The notes under the pieces were generated by a model. It was given only the letters and a program-made list of their open reading frames with translations. It did not search any database and was not told the origin of the DNA. This document shows, piece after piece, positions 35,391-45,215 of a DNA stretch of 64,000 bases; within the stretch, counting starts at the first letter, position 1, and the number at the start of each line of letters is the position of its first letter. The DNA comes from Acidocella facilis ATCC 35904 (lineage in GTDB: Bacteria; Pseudomonadota; Alphaproteobacteria; Acetobacterales; Acetobacteraceae), in the NCBI RefSeq assembly GCF_000687875.1, contig NZ_JHYG01000003.1, forward strand, positions 1-64,000, in the 5' to 3' direction. A program made the position numbers and the translations under genes.

Positions 35391-37109
35391 CTAATCCACC
35401 AGCGCGAATTTATCCACGTCCACCACGCCCATATCGGTGATCTTCAGATGCGGGATCACCGGCAGCGGCAGGAAGGCGAGATGCAGAAAGGGCTCGGCCA
35501 GCTCGCAGCCCATGGCGCGGGTGGCGGCGCGCAGGGCAATCAGCTCCTCGCGCACCGCCTCGGCGGATTTCACCGACATCAGCCCGGCCATCTTCAGCGG
35601 CAGTTCGCCGACCACCTGGCCGTTCGCCACCGCGACGAAGCCGCCGCCCAGCTCCACCAGCCGGTTCACCGCCAGCGCCATCTGCGCATCGTCGGTGCCG
35701 GCGACGCAGACATTATGGCTGTCATGCCCGACCGAGGAGGCCAGCGCGCCATTCTTCAGCCCAAACCCCTTCACGAAGCCGCGCCCGATATTGCGGTTCT
35801 TGCCATGCCGGGCCAGCACCGCGATTTTCAGCACGTCATTCGCCAGATCCGGCAGGCGCTCGCCATTGCGGTAGGGCAGCGTCATGGTCAGATGCTCGGT
35901 GACGATCTTGTCACGCAAAATGCCGATCACCGCGGTGGTCGGGCCGGTGCCGGGGGTGCGGAAATCCTCTGGGCTCACCTTTTCCAGCTTCATGCTTTCC
36001 AGCCCGACAAAGCCGGGCAGGGCGCGGGCGGCGAAATCGATCTCCTCCACCAGTCGCCCGCCAGCGATGACCCGCTTCACCGCGCAGGCCTCCAGATCCT
36101 CCAGCAGCACGATATCCGCGCGCTGCCCGGGCGCGATCAGCCCGCGATCCCGCAGCCCAAAGCCCCGCGCGGCGGCGTAGGAGACGGCGCGGTAGGCGTG
36201 CAGCGGCGCCACACCGGAGGCGATGGCCTTGCGCACGGAATAATCCAGATGGCCCTCGGTAAAAATATCCAGCGGGTTGCGGTCATCGGTGCAGAAGGAG
36301 CAGTTGAGCGAGGTCTCCGGCGTCAAAGCCGGGCTCAGTGTCGTCACGTCGCGGGTGACGGTGCCTTCGCGGATCAGCAGATGCACGCCCTTGCGCAATT
36401 TCTCCCAGGCCTCGGGCAGGGAGGTGGTTTCGTGGCAATTGCGGATGCCGCAGGAGAGATAGGCATTCAGCTCCCGGCCCGAGAGTTTCGGCGCATGGCC
36501 ATCGATATGCTCGCCGGCGAAGGCGTAGAGTTTTTCCATCACCACCGGGTCTTTATGCAAAACCCCGGGAAAATTCATGAACTCCGCCAGGCCGAGGACT
36601 TTCGGGTGGGAAAGGAAGGGCAGCAGATCGCCGGCGCGCAGCTCGGCCCCGGAGGTTTCCAGCCCGGTGGCGGGCACACAGCTGGAGAGCTGCACGCGCA
36701 GATCCATCGCCAAAGCCTCAGCGCTTTGGGTGAAATACGCCAGCCCCTGCGCGCCGAGCACGTTGCAGATCTCATGCGGGTCGCAGATCGCCGTGGTGGT
36801 GCCGCGCGGCAGCACGATGCGGTCGAACTCGCCAGGTGCGACCAAGGTGGATTCGCAATGCACATGGGTATCGATAAAGCCCGGCACGGCGAACAGGCCA
36901 CGCCCGTCAATCTCGCGCACCCCCTGATAGCTCTCATAGGTGCCGATGATGCGGTTGCCGGTGATGGCGATGTCGCTGACCGCGATCTCACCGGTGATCA
37001 GGTTGAGGATGCTGGCACCCTTGATGACCAGATCGGCTTGGGTGCGGCCGATGGCCTGGTCGATGCAGCGTTCAAGAAAGCCCGGAGGCAGTTTGGCTTT
37101 GGTCTCCAT
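35391..37109 (-). CDS. ade: Adenine deaminase
   Basis: 572 aa, AdeC type amidohydrolase converting adenine to hypoxanthine. Metal-binding FIDTHVHCEST, GHAPKLSG, CGIRNCHE, the FCTDDRNPLDI aspartate motif, and the late SSVGHDSHN block are all present. The length fits the family. Monocistronic on the minus strand. It salvages adenine and complements the purine synthesis gene purF elsewhere in the window. Confidence 0.96.
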   Translation of the reverse strand: METKAKLPPGFLERCIDQAIGRTQADLVIKGASILNLITGEIAVSDIAITGNRIIGTYESYQGVREIDGRGLFAVPGFIDTHVHCESTLVAPGEFDRIVLPRGTTTAICDPHEICNVLGAQGLAYFTQSAEALAMDLRVQLSSCVPATGLETSGAELRAGDLLPFLSHPKVLGLAEFMNFPGVLHKDPVVMEKLYAFAGEHIDGHAPKLSGRELNAYLSCGIRNCHETTSLPEAWEKLRKGVHLLIREGTVTRDVTTLSPALTPETSLNCSFCTDDRNPLDIFTEGHLDYSVRKAIASGVAPLHAYRAVSYAAARGFGLRDRGLIAPGQRADIVLLEDLEACAVKRVIAGGRLVEEIDFAARALPGFVGLESMKLEKVSPEDFRTPGTGPTTAVIGILRDKIVTEHLTMTLPYRNGERLPDLANDVLKIAVLARHGKNRNIGRGFVKGFGLKNGALASSVGHDSHNVCVAGTDDAQMALAVNRLVELGGGFVAVANGQVVGELPLKMAGLMSVKSAEAVREELIALRAATRAMGCELAEPFLHLAFLPLPVIPHLKITDMGVVDVDKFALVD

Positions 37110-37232
37110 GACCCATGATACAGAGAGGGGCGGCGCTGGCCAGACGTAATTTCGTGAGGCAGCCTTGTTCGAGGCTCATTATATTTTCGACATGACAGGC
37201 CAGGCGTGCGGCGGCGCCCCCAAATCGGACGG

Positions 37233-37535
37233 ATGACCCGAAAAGCCCCGCTCAATCCCTTCGCCGCGTATCTCTGGCTGGCCGAGGCCGGCTTTGTCTT
37301 CGCCATGCACAGCGCCCAGCTCTGGATGCAGCCGGGCAAGGCGGCCGGGCGGCTGGCGGCGTTGGGGGCGGAAAAGCAGCAGGCCTTTGCGCAAGGCGCG
37401 ATGCAGGCCGGGCTAGCGGCGCTGCGCGGGGCGAAGCCGCAGGCAGTGGCGAATGCGGCGATGGCCCCGGCCAAGCGGCGGGTGCGGGCGAACAAGGCGC
37501 GGATTCTGAAGGGCAAGACACTGAAGGCGCGCTGA
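37233..37535 (+). CDS. Small phasin-like or unknown basic protein
   Basis: 100 aa, Ala/Lys/Arg-rich. An amphipathic N-terminal part (NPFAAYLWLAEAGFVFAMHSAQLW) is followed by repeated Ala/Gly helices and a strongly basic C-terminus (PAKRRVRANKARILKGKTLKAR). This pattern resembles short phasin-like or nucleoid-type proteins, but I do not recognise a family with confidence. I chose the ATG at 37233 over the upstream GTG. It sits upstream of a stem-loop repeat and is convergent with the next gene. Confidence 0.6.
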   Translation: MTRKAPLNPFAAYLWLAEAGFVFAMHSAQLWMQPGKAAGRLAALGAEKQQAFAQGAMQAGLAALRGAKPQAVANAAMAPAKRRVRANKARILKGKTLKAR

Positions 37536-37611
37536 CCGGCCTGTCGATGTTTGCAAAAAGCCCTCACAGACGTTCGGGGCGGGACGGCGGCGGTGCGTAC
37601 GCCCAAACGTT

Positions 37612-37653
37612 GGTGCCGCTTTTTTGAAAAAAAGCGGCACCAAAAAACTTTTG
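37612..37653. terminator. Bidirectional terminator-like hairpin (repeat family with T6/A6 core)
   Basis: GGTGCCGCTTTTTT / AAAAAAAGCGGCACC (37612-37641), then AAAAAACTTTTG. Its T-rich arm and A-rich arm give a U tract in either direction. It lies between convergent genes. Related copies are at 47102, 59534 and 62030. Confidence 0.7.
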
Positions 37654-37668
37654 TGATTAAGGCGTTTT

Positions 37669-38748
37669 TTAGCTCGTCGGGATGGTCAGGATCGTCCCCG
37701 GTGTCGCGCTGGTCTGGGCCAGGGACAGCAAGGTCTGCACAATCGAAAAAGCCACCTTGCTGTTGAAATCGTCATTGGCGATCCAGAACCAGGTGGCGCC
37801 GTATTTCACCGAGACGAAGGCATCTTTCGGCGCCTTGTCGCCCGAATGCACGACGACGACCGGGTGTTTGGCGATGCCGATCGTGCCCAATGTCGGGGTG
37901 GTCAGCCCGGCTTTGACATCCGCCTCCGGCACCTCCACCTGGATCGCGAGCTGGTTGAGGATGCCGAGCATCGGCCTTGTCTGCAGCATGATCTGCCCGG
38001 AGGGCGGCTTGCCGGTGCCGTAATAGACCGTGGCGGTCTGTTCATTCGGCTTCATGCCGAGCAGCGCGCGCGCCTGCGCGGCGACGCGGGCTAGGTCCGG
38101 ATCGTCCGTCGGCTCGATCGCCAGGATGGTCTTGGTCTGGGCCGGGCTTTTGCCGCTGGCGGGCTTGGTTTCCACCTGCCCGCCATCCAGCACCCCGCCG
38201 ATCTGCAGCAGCCGCAGATCATACAGCAACAGGAAGAAATCCGGCGAGCCCAGCCCATCTGCACCGCCCAGCTCGCTGGAATTCTGCAGCCCGTTGATGG
38301 ATTGCACATCCAGCCGGAACAGAATGTCCACCGGGATGCCGCCGCCGACGAAGGGGATCAGCTCCGCCGGGGAGAAGGGGCGCAGGAAGCTTTCGGCGAA
38401 ATTCTTGCCGGTGATCGGCTCCAGCGTGAAGGTCGGGCTCTGCTGGAAGGTTCCGCCCAGCCCGCCGGAGATATAGTTGCCGGCCGAGGTGGCGGCACTC
38501 GGATAGGCCTCCAGCCCGGCATTCAGCGTCTGCTGCAGCTGGTAGGAGGAGATGATTTGCGTGGTCTGCAGGAAGCTGGGCGAATCCGCGTAGCGCAGCC
38601 GCACCACGTTGAGCAGCGTCTGCTGGTTCTGGGCATTGCCCAGCGCCTGGGCATAGCTGACCGTATCCTGTTGCAGCTGATGCGGCCCGAGCTGGATGCA
38701 GCCGGCCAGCGGCAGCGCGGCGAGGCAGGCGGCCAGCAGCCGCCTCAT
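37669..38748 (-). CDS. Outer-membrane-type lipoprotein of unknown function
   Basis: 359 aa. Lipoprotein signal with lipobox LAGC (Cys17; residue after Cys is Ile, so outer-membrane sorting is probable). The mature part has QNQQTLLNVVRLRYADSPSFLQTTQIISSYQLQQTL and conserved-looking Ala/Leu-rich helices, with no enzyme motif that I recognise. The 5' end overlaps the ftsY stop by 4 bp, so it is translated after ftsY from the same mRNA. Confidence 0.75.
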   Translation of the reverse strand: MRRLLAACLAALPLAGCIQLGPHQLQQDTVSYAQALGNAQNQQTLLNVVRLRYADSPSFLQTTQIISSYQLQQTLNAGLEAYPSAATSAGNYISGGLGGTFQQSPTFTLEPITGKNFAESFLRPFSPAELIPFVGGGIPVDILFRLDVQSINGLQNSSELGGADGLGSPDFFLLLYDLRLLQIGGVLDGGQVETKPASGKSPAQTKTILAIEPTDDPDLARVAAQARALLGMKPNEQTATVYYGTGKPPSGQIMLQTRPMLGILNQLAIQVEVPEADVKAGLTTPTLGTIGIAKHPVVVVHSGDKAPKDAFVSVKYGATWFWIANDDFNSKVAFSIVQTLLSLAQTSATPGTILTIPTS

Positions 38749-39662
38749 TGGCCAACCAGGGCCTGGGCGAATTCGGTGGCGTCGAAATCCCGCAAATCGG
38801 CGATCTGCTCGCCGGTGCCCACCGCATGGATCGGCAGCCCGTATTTTTCCGCCAGCGCCACGACGATGCCACCGCGCGCCGAGCCGTCCAGCTTGGTGAC
38901 GATGAGGCCGGAGAGATCCACCATCTCCTTGAAGATGCCGACCTGGGTGACGGCGTTCTGGCCGGTGGTGGCGTCCAGCGTCAGCAAAGTGGCGTGCGGG
39001 GCGGTGGGATCGAGCTTGCGGATCACCCGGATGATCTTGCGCAGCTCCTCCATCAGGGCGGTCTTGTTGTGCAGCCGCCCGGCCGTGTCGATCAGCAGCA
39101 CATCGGCGCCGGTTTTCTGGGCGCGGCTCAGCGCGTCATGCGCCAGCGAGGCGGGGTCGGTATTGGCCGGGGCGGTGACCACCTCGCAACCGGCGCGCTG
39201 CCCCCAGACCTGCAGCTGTTCCACCGCCGCGGCGCGGAACGTGTCGCCCGCCGCCAGCATCGGGGTGAGGCCCTGTTCGCGGTAGAGTGCCGCCAGCTTG
39301 CCGATGGTGGTGGTTTTGCCGGCGCCGTTCACGCCGACCATCAGGATCACATAAGGCTTGTGCGCCCGGTCCAGCTCCAGGGGCTTGGCGACCGGGGTGA
39401 GGATTTCGGCGATTTCGGCGCCCAGCGTCTCGCGCACCTCGGCATCCGTCACCTCCTTGCCGAAGCGGGTGGAGCGGAAGCCCTTGATCACGCGCGCCGC
39501 CACGGCGGGGCCGAGATCAGCGGCGATCAGCTGCTCCTCCAGCTCTTCCAGCGCCTCGTCATCGAGCTTGCGCTTGGTGAAAATGGCGGTGATGCCGCCG
39601 GTCAGTTTCGCGGTCGAGCGCGAGAGGCCGGATTTCAGCCGGGAGAAGAACGAACTGGCCAT
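38745..39662 (-). CDS. ftsY: Signal recognition particle receptor FtsY
   Basis: 305 aa, the short FtsY form without a long acidic A domain. SRP-type NG domains: GVNGAGKTTTIGKLA (P-loop), DTAGRLHNK and TKLDGSARGG. It docks ribosome-SRP complexes at the membrane. It starts 3 bp after the dapF stop and overlaps the downstream lipoprotein gene by 4 bp. Confidence 0.96.
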   Translation of the reverse strand: MASSFFSRLKSGLSRSTAKLTGGITAIFTKRKLDDEALEELEEQLIAADLGPAVAARVIKGFRSTRFGKEVTDAEVRETLGAEIAEILTPVAKPLELDRAHKPYVILMVGVNGAGKTTTIGKLAALYREQGLTPMLAAGDTFRAAAVEQLQVWGQRAGCEVVTAPANTDPASLAHDALSRAQKTGADVLLIDTAGRLHNKTALMEELRKIIRVIRKLDPTAPHATLLTLDATTGQNAVTQVGIFKEMVDLSGLIVTKLDGSARGGIVVALAEKYGLPIHAVGTGEQIADLRDFDATEFAQALVGQ

Positions 39663-39665
39663 GGC

Positions 39666-40484
39666 TTAGAGACTTTCGGGAATTTCACCGGCAAAGGCGG
39701 TCACGGCGGGGCCGCGCATCAGCACATGGCCGGCCTGCGTCCAGGTGATCAACAGCTCACCGCCATCCATCTCCACCACCGCCTGGCGGCCGGTCAGCCC
39801 CCGGCGATGCGCGTTGACCAAAGTGGCGCAGGCGCCGGAGCCGCAGGCAAGCGTCAGCCCCGCGCCGCGCTCCCACACCCGCAGCCGGATGCGCGAGGGG
39901 CTTTCGATTTTGGCGAAGCCGATATTGGCGCGCTCGGGGAAGATGCGGTTTTTCTCCAGCATCGGGCCGATGGTCTCGATCGGCAGATGCGCGAAATCCT
40001 CGATGAAGAAGGTGGCGTGGGGGTTGCCCATCGAGCAGGCGGCGGGGTCGGAAACCGGGCCCAGCGACAGCGGCAGATGCAGCGTGTCGGCCGGGCTGGC
40101 CAGTGGCACGTCGCCCCACTCCAGATGCGGCGGCCCCATATCGACCTCGACCAGGCCGGGACCGAGGATTTCCGCCTGCAACAGCCCGCCGGCGGTGCGG
40201 ATGGAGACATGCCGCGCGCCGCTCTCTTCCGCCAGCAAGGCGGCGACGCAGCGCGTGGCATTGCCGCAGGCGCCGCTCTCGGAGCCATCGGAATTCAGGA
40301 TGCGCATGAAGGCATCCGCCCCCGCGCCATCCGGTTCGATGATGATCAGCTGGTCGCAGCCGACCCCGCGCCGGCGGTCGGCGATCTTGCGGATCGCCTC
40401 GGGGGCGAGGGCGGGCTTGGTCACGCGGCCATCCAGCACGACGAAATCATTGCCGGCGCCATGCATCTTGATGAACGGGAGCAT
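39666..40484 (-). CDS. dapF: Diaminopimelate epimerase
   Basis: 272 aa. It converts LL- to meso-diaminopimelate for peptidoglycan and lysine. Both catalytic cysteines are visible, [11 protein letters not shown] and [12 protein letters not shown], and the N-terminal KMHGAGNDF is classical. First gene of a dapF-ftsY-lipoprotein minus-strand operon. Confidence 0.98.
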   Translation of the reverse strand: MLPFIKMHGAGNDFVVLDGRVTKPALAPEAIRKIADRRRGVGCDQLIIIEPDGAGADAFMRILNSDGSESGACGNATRCVAALLAEESGARHVSIRTAGGLLQAEILGPGLVEVDMGPPHLEWGDVPLASPADTLHLPLSLGPVSDPAACSMGNPHATFFIEDFAHLPIETIGPMLEKNRIFPERANIGFAKIESPSRIRLRVWERGAGLTLACGSGACATLVNAHRRGLTGRQAVVEMDGGELLITWTQAGHVLMRGPAVTAFAGEIPESL

Positions 40485-40545
40485 GCGCCTTCCTTACCGT
40501 CTCGCCCCAGGCGGGGCAAATCCGTGCGGGGTAATGACAAGATGG

Positions 40546-40610
40546 TTAGAGCAACATCCGATCAAACGGAAGCGTTTGATCGGATAAAGTTGCTCGTTCA
40601 AACAAAAAGC
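40546..40610. repeat. ATCCGATCAAACG hairpin repeat, copy 2
   Basis: 13-bp stem ATCCGATCAAACG / CGTTTGATCGGAT with GAAG loop (40556-40585), extended by GAGCAAC/GTTGCTC, then TCAAACAAAAAGC as in copy 1. A further imperfect AGAGCGT...ACGCTCT dyad follows to about 40655. It lies between divergent dapF and the AsmA-like gene. Confidence 0.85.
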
Positions 40611-40711
40611 GAGAGCGTGGTCCGCGCGCCAAGCTGAGCGGAATACGCTCTCGCGCGGTTGTGCCGCGCAAGCGCGCCCTTATCTAGAGTTTTTGGGCCA
40701 GGGGAGGCGGG

Positions 40712-42646
40712 ATGCGGCGCAATCTGTGGATCAGGATCACCTGTCCCATCCTTATACTGATCCTGCTGCTGATCATCTTCTGGAACTGGGACTGGTTCAT
40801 TCCGGTGGTGGAGGCCAGGGCCTCGGCCGAAATAGGCCGGCCGGTGAGCATCCAGCATCTGCATGTGAAGCTGGGCAGGACCATCATCATCCGCGCCGAT
40901 GGCATCACCATCGCCAACCCGAAGGGCTTCCCGGCGGAGGACCCGCCGCTGGCGACGATCCCCGAGCTGCGGGTGGAGGTGGCGGCGCTGCATTATCTGC
41001 GGCAACAGCAGCTGGAGCTGCCGGTGATCGCGCTGGAGCAGCCGGTGATTTCGTTGCGGCAGACTGGCGCCGAGACCAATTATACGCTGACGCTGGCGGC
41101 CTCGCCCAGCTCCAGCACCCCGCCGAAGCTGGGGGTACTGCTGATCCATGGCGGCCAGGCCAGCGTGAAGCTGCCCAGCGACAAGGCCGAATTCAATCTG
41201 GCGATCGAAACCCGCCCGGCGCCCGCCGACAGCAAGCTGTTTACCGGCGGCGAGATCGTGGTGACGGTCAAGGGCACCTATGCGAATGCGCCGATCACCG
41301 GGGATTTCACCGGCGGGGCGCTGCTCTCGCTGCGCGATGCGGCGACCCCCTATCCGGTGGCGCTGCATCTGCAGAACGGCACCACAATGGTGAAGCTGGC
41401 GGGAACGCTGAACGATCCGGCGCATTTCGCCGGGGCGCATCTGAAGCTCTCCTTCTCCGGCCAGAACATGGCCAATCTTTACGCGCTGACCGGGGTGCCG
41501 ATCCCCGACACCCCGCCTTTCAGCCTGACCGGCACCGCCGTGTATCAGGACAAGGCGTTCCGGCTGCAGGATTTCACCGGCCATGTCGGCTCTTCGGATC
41601 TGGAGGGCACCATCGCCGAGGCGCCGGGCGAGCCGCGCCGGCAGATTACCGCGCGCCTGACCTCCAAACGGGTGGATCTGACCGATCTCGCCGGCTTCCT
41701 GGGCGGCACGCCGGGCAACAAGAACACCCCCGGCCAGAATGCGGCGACCAAGGCCAAGCTGGCGAAGGCGGCGGACAGTTCAAAATTATTGCCCTCGACG
41801 CCGATCAATCTGCCGAAGCTGAACGAGGTGGATGTGGATCTGCGCTATAAGGGCGAGCACATCATCAATAAGGGCGTGCCGCTGGATGATCTGGTGGCGC
41901 ATCTGGTGGTCAAGGATGGAAGGGTGACGGTGAATCCGCTGAATTTCGCGGTGGGGACCGGGACCATCGCCAGCGCCATCGATCTGACGCCGGATAAGAA
42001 CGTGCTGCATGCCAGGGCGAATATCGATTTCCGGCGCCTGCAGCTCTCGCGCATCGTCGGCTCCACCACCGGCTTTGCCGGCAATGGCACCATGGGGGGC
42101 TCGGCCTGGATTTCCGGCACCGGCAATTCGATGGCGGCGATCCTGGGCCATGGCGATGGCCATGCCTCGCTGTTCCTGCAGCATGGCGGCGATATCAGCG
42201 CGCTGCTGGTGGATCTGGTCGGGCTGCAGGGCGGCCCGGCGATCCTCTCCGCGCTGGGGGTGCCGAACAAGACGCCGATCGAGTGCCTGATCTCGGATGT
42301 CTCGCTGAAGGATGGGCAGATGAACACCAACGCCTTCCTGGTGGCGACGAAGGAATCGAACATTCTCGGCAAGGGCACGGCCAATCTGGATACCGAGACG
42401 CTTGACCTGCATATGTGGACGGAGGCGACGCATTTTTCGATCGGCAACCTGTCCACCCCGATCAATATCGGCGGGACGCTGAAACATCCGAGCATCATGC
42501 CGGCCCCTGGGCCGCTGGCGGCGCGGGTGGGCAGCGCGGTGGGGCTGGGGGTGCTGTTCCCGCCGCTGGCGATCATCCCGACGATCCGGCTGGGGCTGGG
42601 CGATAAGAATGCGTGCGAAGACACGCTGGCCAAGCTGCACAAATAA
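40712..42646 (+). CDS. AsmA-family protein
   Basis: 644 aa. One N-terminal transmembrane helix (ITCPILILILLLIIFWNWDWF) anchors a long periplasmic beta-rich region. Family hallmarks include WFIPVVEARASAEIGRPVSI near the start and the C-terminal half with VLHARANIDFRRLQLSRIV and GTMGGSAWISGTGNSMAAILGHGDGHASLFL. AsmA proteins are bridge-like lipid carriers between the inner and outer membranes, which fits the envelope theme of the window. Confidence 0.88.
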   Translation: MRRNLWIRITCPILILILLLIIFWNWDWFIPVVEARASAEIGRPVSIQHLHVKLGRTIIIRADGITIANPKGFPAEDPPLATIPELRVEVAALHYLRQQQLELPVIALEQPVISLRQTGAETNYTLTLAASPSSSTPPKLGVLLIHGGQASVKLPSDKAEFNLAIETRPAPADSKLFTGGEIVVTVKGTYANAPITGDFTGGALLSLRDAATPYPVALHLQNGTTMVKLAGTLNDPAHFAGAHLKLSFSGQNMANLYALTGVPIPDTPPFSLTGTAVYQDKAFRLQDFTGHVGSSDLEGTIAEAPGEPRRQITARLTSKRVDLTDLAGFLGGTPGNKNTPGQNAATKAKLAKAADSSKLLPSTPINLPKLNEVDVDLRYKGEHIINKGVPLDDLVAHLVVKDGRVTVNPLNFAVGTGTIASAIDLTPDKNVLHARANIDFRRLQLSRIVGSTTGFAGNGTMGGSAWISGTGNSMAAILGHGDGHASLFLQHGGDISALLVDLVGLQGGPAILSALGVPNKTPIECLISDVSLKDGQMNTNAFLVATKESNILGKGTANLDTETLDLHMWTEATHFSIGNLSTPINIGGTLKHPSIMPAPGPLAARVGSAVGLGVLFPPLAIIPTIRLGLGDKNACEDTLAKLHK

Positions 42647-42647
42647 A

Positions 42648-42670
42648 ACCCCGGACCTGGGTCCGGGGTT
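42648..42670 (-). terminator. Terminator hairpin near mreB
   Basis: AACCCCGGACC / GTCCGGGGTT with a TGG loop. The minus-strand U tract (TTTTATTT) follows it, so it fits the convergent mreB transcript best. Confidence 0.6.
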
Positions 42671-42681
42671 GGAATGGGAGC

Positions 42682-42725
42682 AAAAGTTTTTGAGGGTATG
42701 GGAACTTTTTTCAAAAAGTTCCCAT
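42682..42725. terminator. TTTTTTCAAAAA-core terminator-like hairpin, copy near mreB
   Basis: ATGGGAACTTTTTTCAAAAAGTTCCCAT (42698-42725) preceded by CAAAAGTTTTTGAGGG. Same core as 47025, 54155 and 59460, but with different paired arms. It ends 4 bp before the mreB stop, between convergent asmA-like and mreB genes. Confidence 0.75.
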
Positions 42726-42729
42726 GACT

Positions 42730-43782
<1,053 letters not shown>

Positions 43783-43946
43783 TTAGTCCGGCGAGATCTT
43801 CGCCGCGCCGTCAAGAACGCCGCATTGCGCTGGCCTTACAGCCCGTACAGCAAAGGGGCAAGCCTCAAAGAAGCCCTTCATTCGCCATATTGCGCGCCCA
43901 ATATATCGTTTAGACCAGATTGCTGATTGATCAAGGAGATGTAAAC

Positions 43947-44198
43947 GTGGCGTACAAAGTCACCCCTGTTGTCCTGTTGGCCGTAGCGGGCTTGAGCCTG
44001 GCCGGATGCGGCTATTCGCCTGGGTCGCGCGCGCTTTCGGGCGGTGCCATCGGCGCGGGTGCCGGTGCCATCATCGGCAGCGTGACCGGCGTGGGGCCGG
44101 GCATTGGCGCGGCGGTCGGCGGTGGTGTCGGCGCGGTCGCCGGTGCGGCGATCAGCCCGCATAATCTGAATCTGGGGCGTCCGCTGGTCGGGAATTAA
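43947..44198 (+). CDS. Glycine-zipper lipoprotein, tandem copy 1
   Basis: 83 aa from GTG 43947, chosen because AAGGAG lies 8 bases upstream. Lipobox LAGC (after VAGLS) then GYSPGSRAL and a Gly-zipper (GAIGAGAGAIIGSVTGVGPGIGAAVGGGVGAVAGAAI). Such proteins insert in the outer membrane or periplasm; function is unknown. It is followed 124 bp later by a close paralogue. Confidence 0.8.
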   Translation: MAYKVTPVVLLAVAGLSLAGCGYSPGSRALSGGAIGAGAGAIIGSVTGVGPGIGAAVGGGVGAVAGAAISPHNLNLGRPLVGN

Positions 44199-44321
44199 CG
44201 GCGTCGGCCGATTGTGACTGAAGGTTTCATGAAGGAATCGTCAGGCGATCGGCGGCCGGTTGAATTTCCGAAGGCGGACTAAATATCCTTTTTGTTATGT
44301 TCTGAACCACGGGAGTTGGAA

Positions 44322-44558
44322 ATGCTTCGCAAAATCTCTGCCGGCCTGTTTCTGGCCGCGTCCCTGACCGCGCTGACCGGGTGCGGCTACTCACCCGGCC
44401 ATCGCGCCCTCACGGGCGGCGCGATTGGCGCGGGCGGTGGCGCCATCATCGGCGCCGCGACGGGCCTGGGGCCTGGGACCGGGGCGTTGATCGGCGGCGC
44501 GGCCGGTGCCGTCACCGGTGCGGCCACCAGCCATCGCCAGCTGAACCTGGGTAACTGA
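44322..44558 (+). CDS. Glycine-zipper lipoprotein, tandem copy 2
   Basis: 78 aa. Start at 44322 with GGGAG upstream. Signal peptide with lipobox LTGC, then GYSPGHRALTGGAIGAGGGAIIGAATG, very similar to copy 1, and the same end (HxQLNLG vs HNLNLG). Ends 21 bp before a strong hairpin. It reflects a local gene duplication. Confidence 0.82.
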   Translation: MLRKISAGLFLAASLTALTGCGYSPGHRALTGGAIGAGGGAIIGAATGLGPGTGALIGGAAGAVTGAATSHRQLNLGN

Positions 44559-44578
44559 TTCTGGGCAACTGATCCGGG

Positions 44579-44610
44579 CGCTGGTCTCTCCTTGCGGAGA
44601 GACCAGCGTT
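44579..44610. terminator. Stem-loop terminator after the lipoprotein pair
   Basis: Perfect 13-bp stem CGCTGGTCTCTCC / GGAGAGACCAGCG with loop TTGC. Only a short TT follows, so it may end transcription weakly from either convergent side. Confidence 0.55.
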
Positions 44611-44619
44611 ACGCCTCAT

Positions 44620-45084
44620 TCAGGAAACCGTGACGATCACCACGTGGTCGGCATCCACCTCCTGCAAGGCCTGATACAAGGCGCTGATGCCGGCCAGCAT
44701 GGCCTGGCCGGCGCCTTTTTCGTCCTCGTCGGTGAAATCCTCATAGGCGTCCTGCAGCTCTTTGGCTGAGAAGCCCTCGGGGTCCAGCTGCTCCATATAT
44801 TTACTCTGATCCTCCTTGGTGAGGATGATCACCAGCGCATCCGTCGCCTCCGCCAGGTCGGCGACGATGGAATTCTCGCTGGTCTCCAGGTCGATGTCAT
44901 AATCATCGGCCAAAACCGGGACCAGGACGGAAAAAATATCCCCGTCTTCCTCGAATTCGACCACCGATGTGCCGGTGGCGGCCAGATAATCGGCCAAGCC
45001 CTGCGGGTCGTCCCCGTTGGCGGCATCGGTCAGGTCGCGCAGATTTTCCCGTGGCAAACGCACGAAAGAGGCAGTGGCCGGCAT
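44620..45084 (-). CDS. Acidic protein of unknown function
   Basis: 154 aa, very rich in Asp/Glu (EFEEDGDIF, DDYDIDLETSENSI, DEDEKGAG) and without membrane segments or Cys. It looks like a small soluble regulatory or chaperone-like protein, but I recognise no family. Start at 45084 has GGAG 6-7 bases upstream. The longer frame to 45531 is the antisense shadow of htpG. Confidence 0.75.
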   Translation of the reverse strand: MPATASFVRLPRENLRDLTDAANGDDPQGLADYLAATGTSVVEFEEDGDIFSVLVPVLADDYDIDLETSENSIVADLAEATDALVIILTKEDQSKYMEQLDPEGFSAKELQDAYEDFTDEDEKGAGQAMLAGISALYQALQEVDADHVVIVTVS

Positions 45085-45215
45085 GTCTCGCTCCGCTATG
45101 GATGATGGGCGTCTTACCAAGCTGGTGGGGGCGCTGCCAATCTCAACCCTCTTGGCCGCGCGCGCCAGGAGCATTACATCCCCGGGCTGAAATCGTTTGA
45201 ATACAGGAGGGTCGC

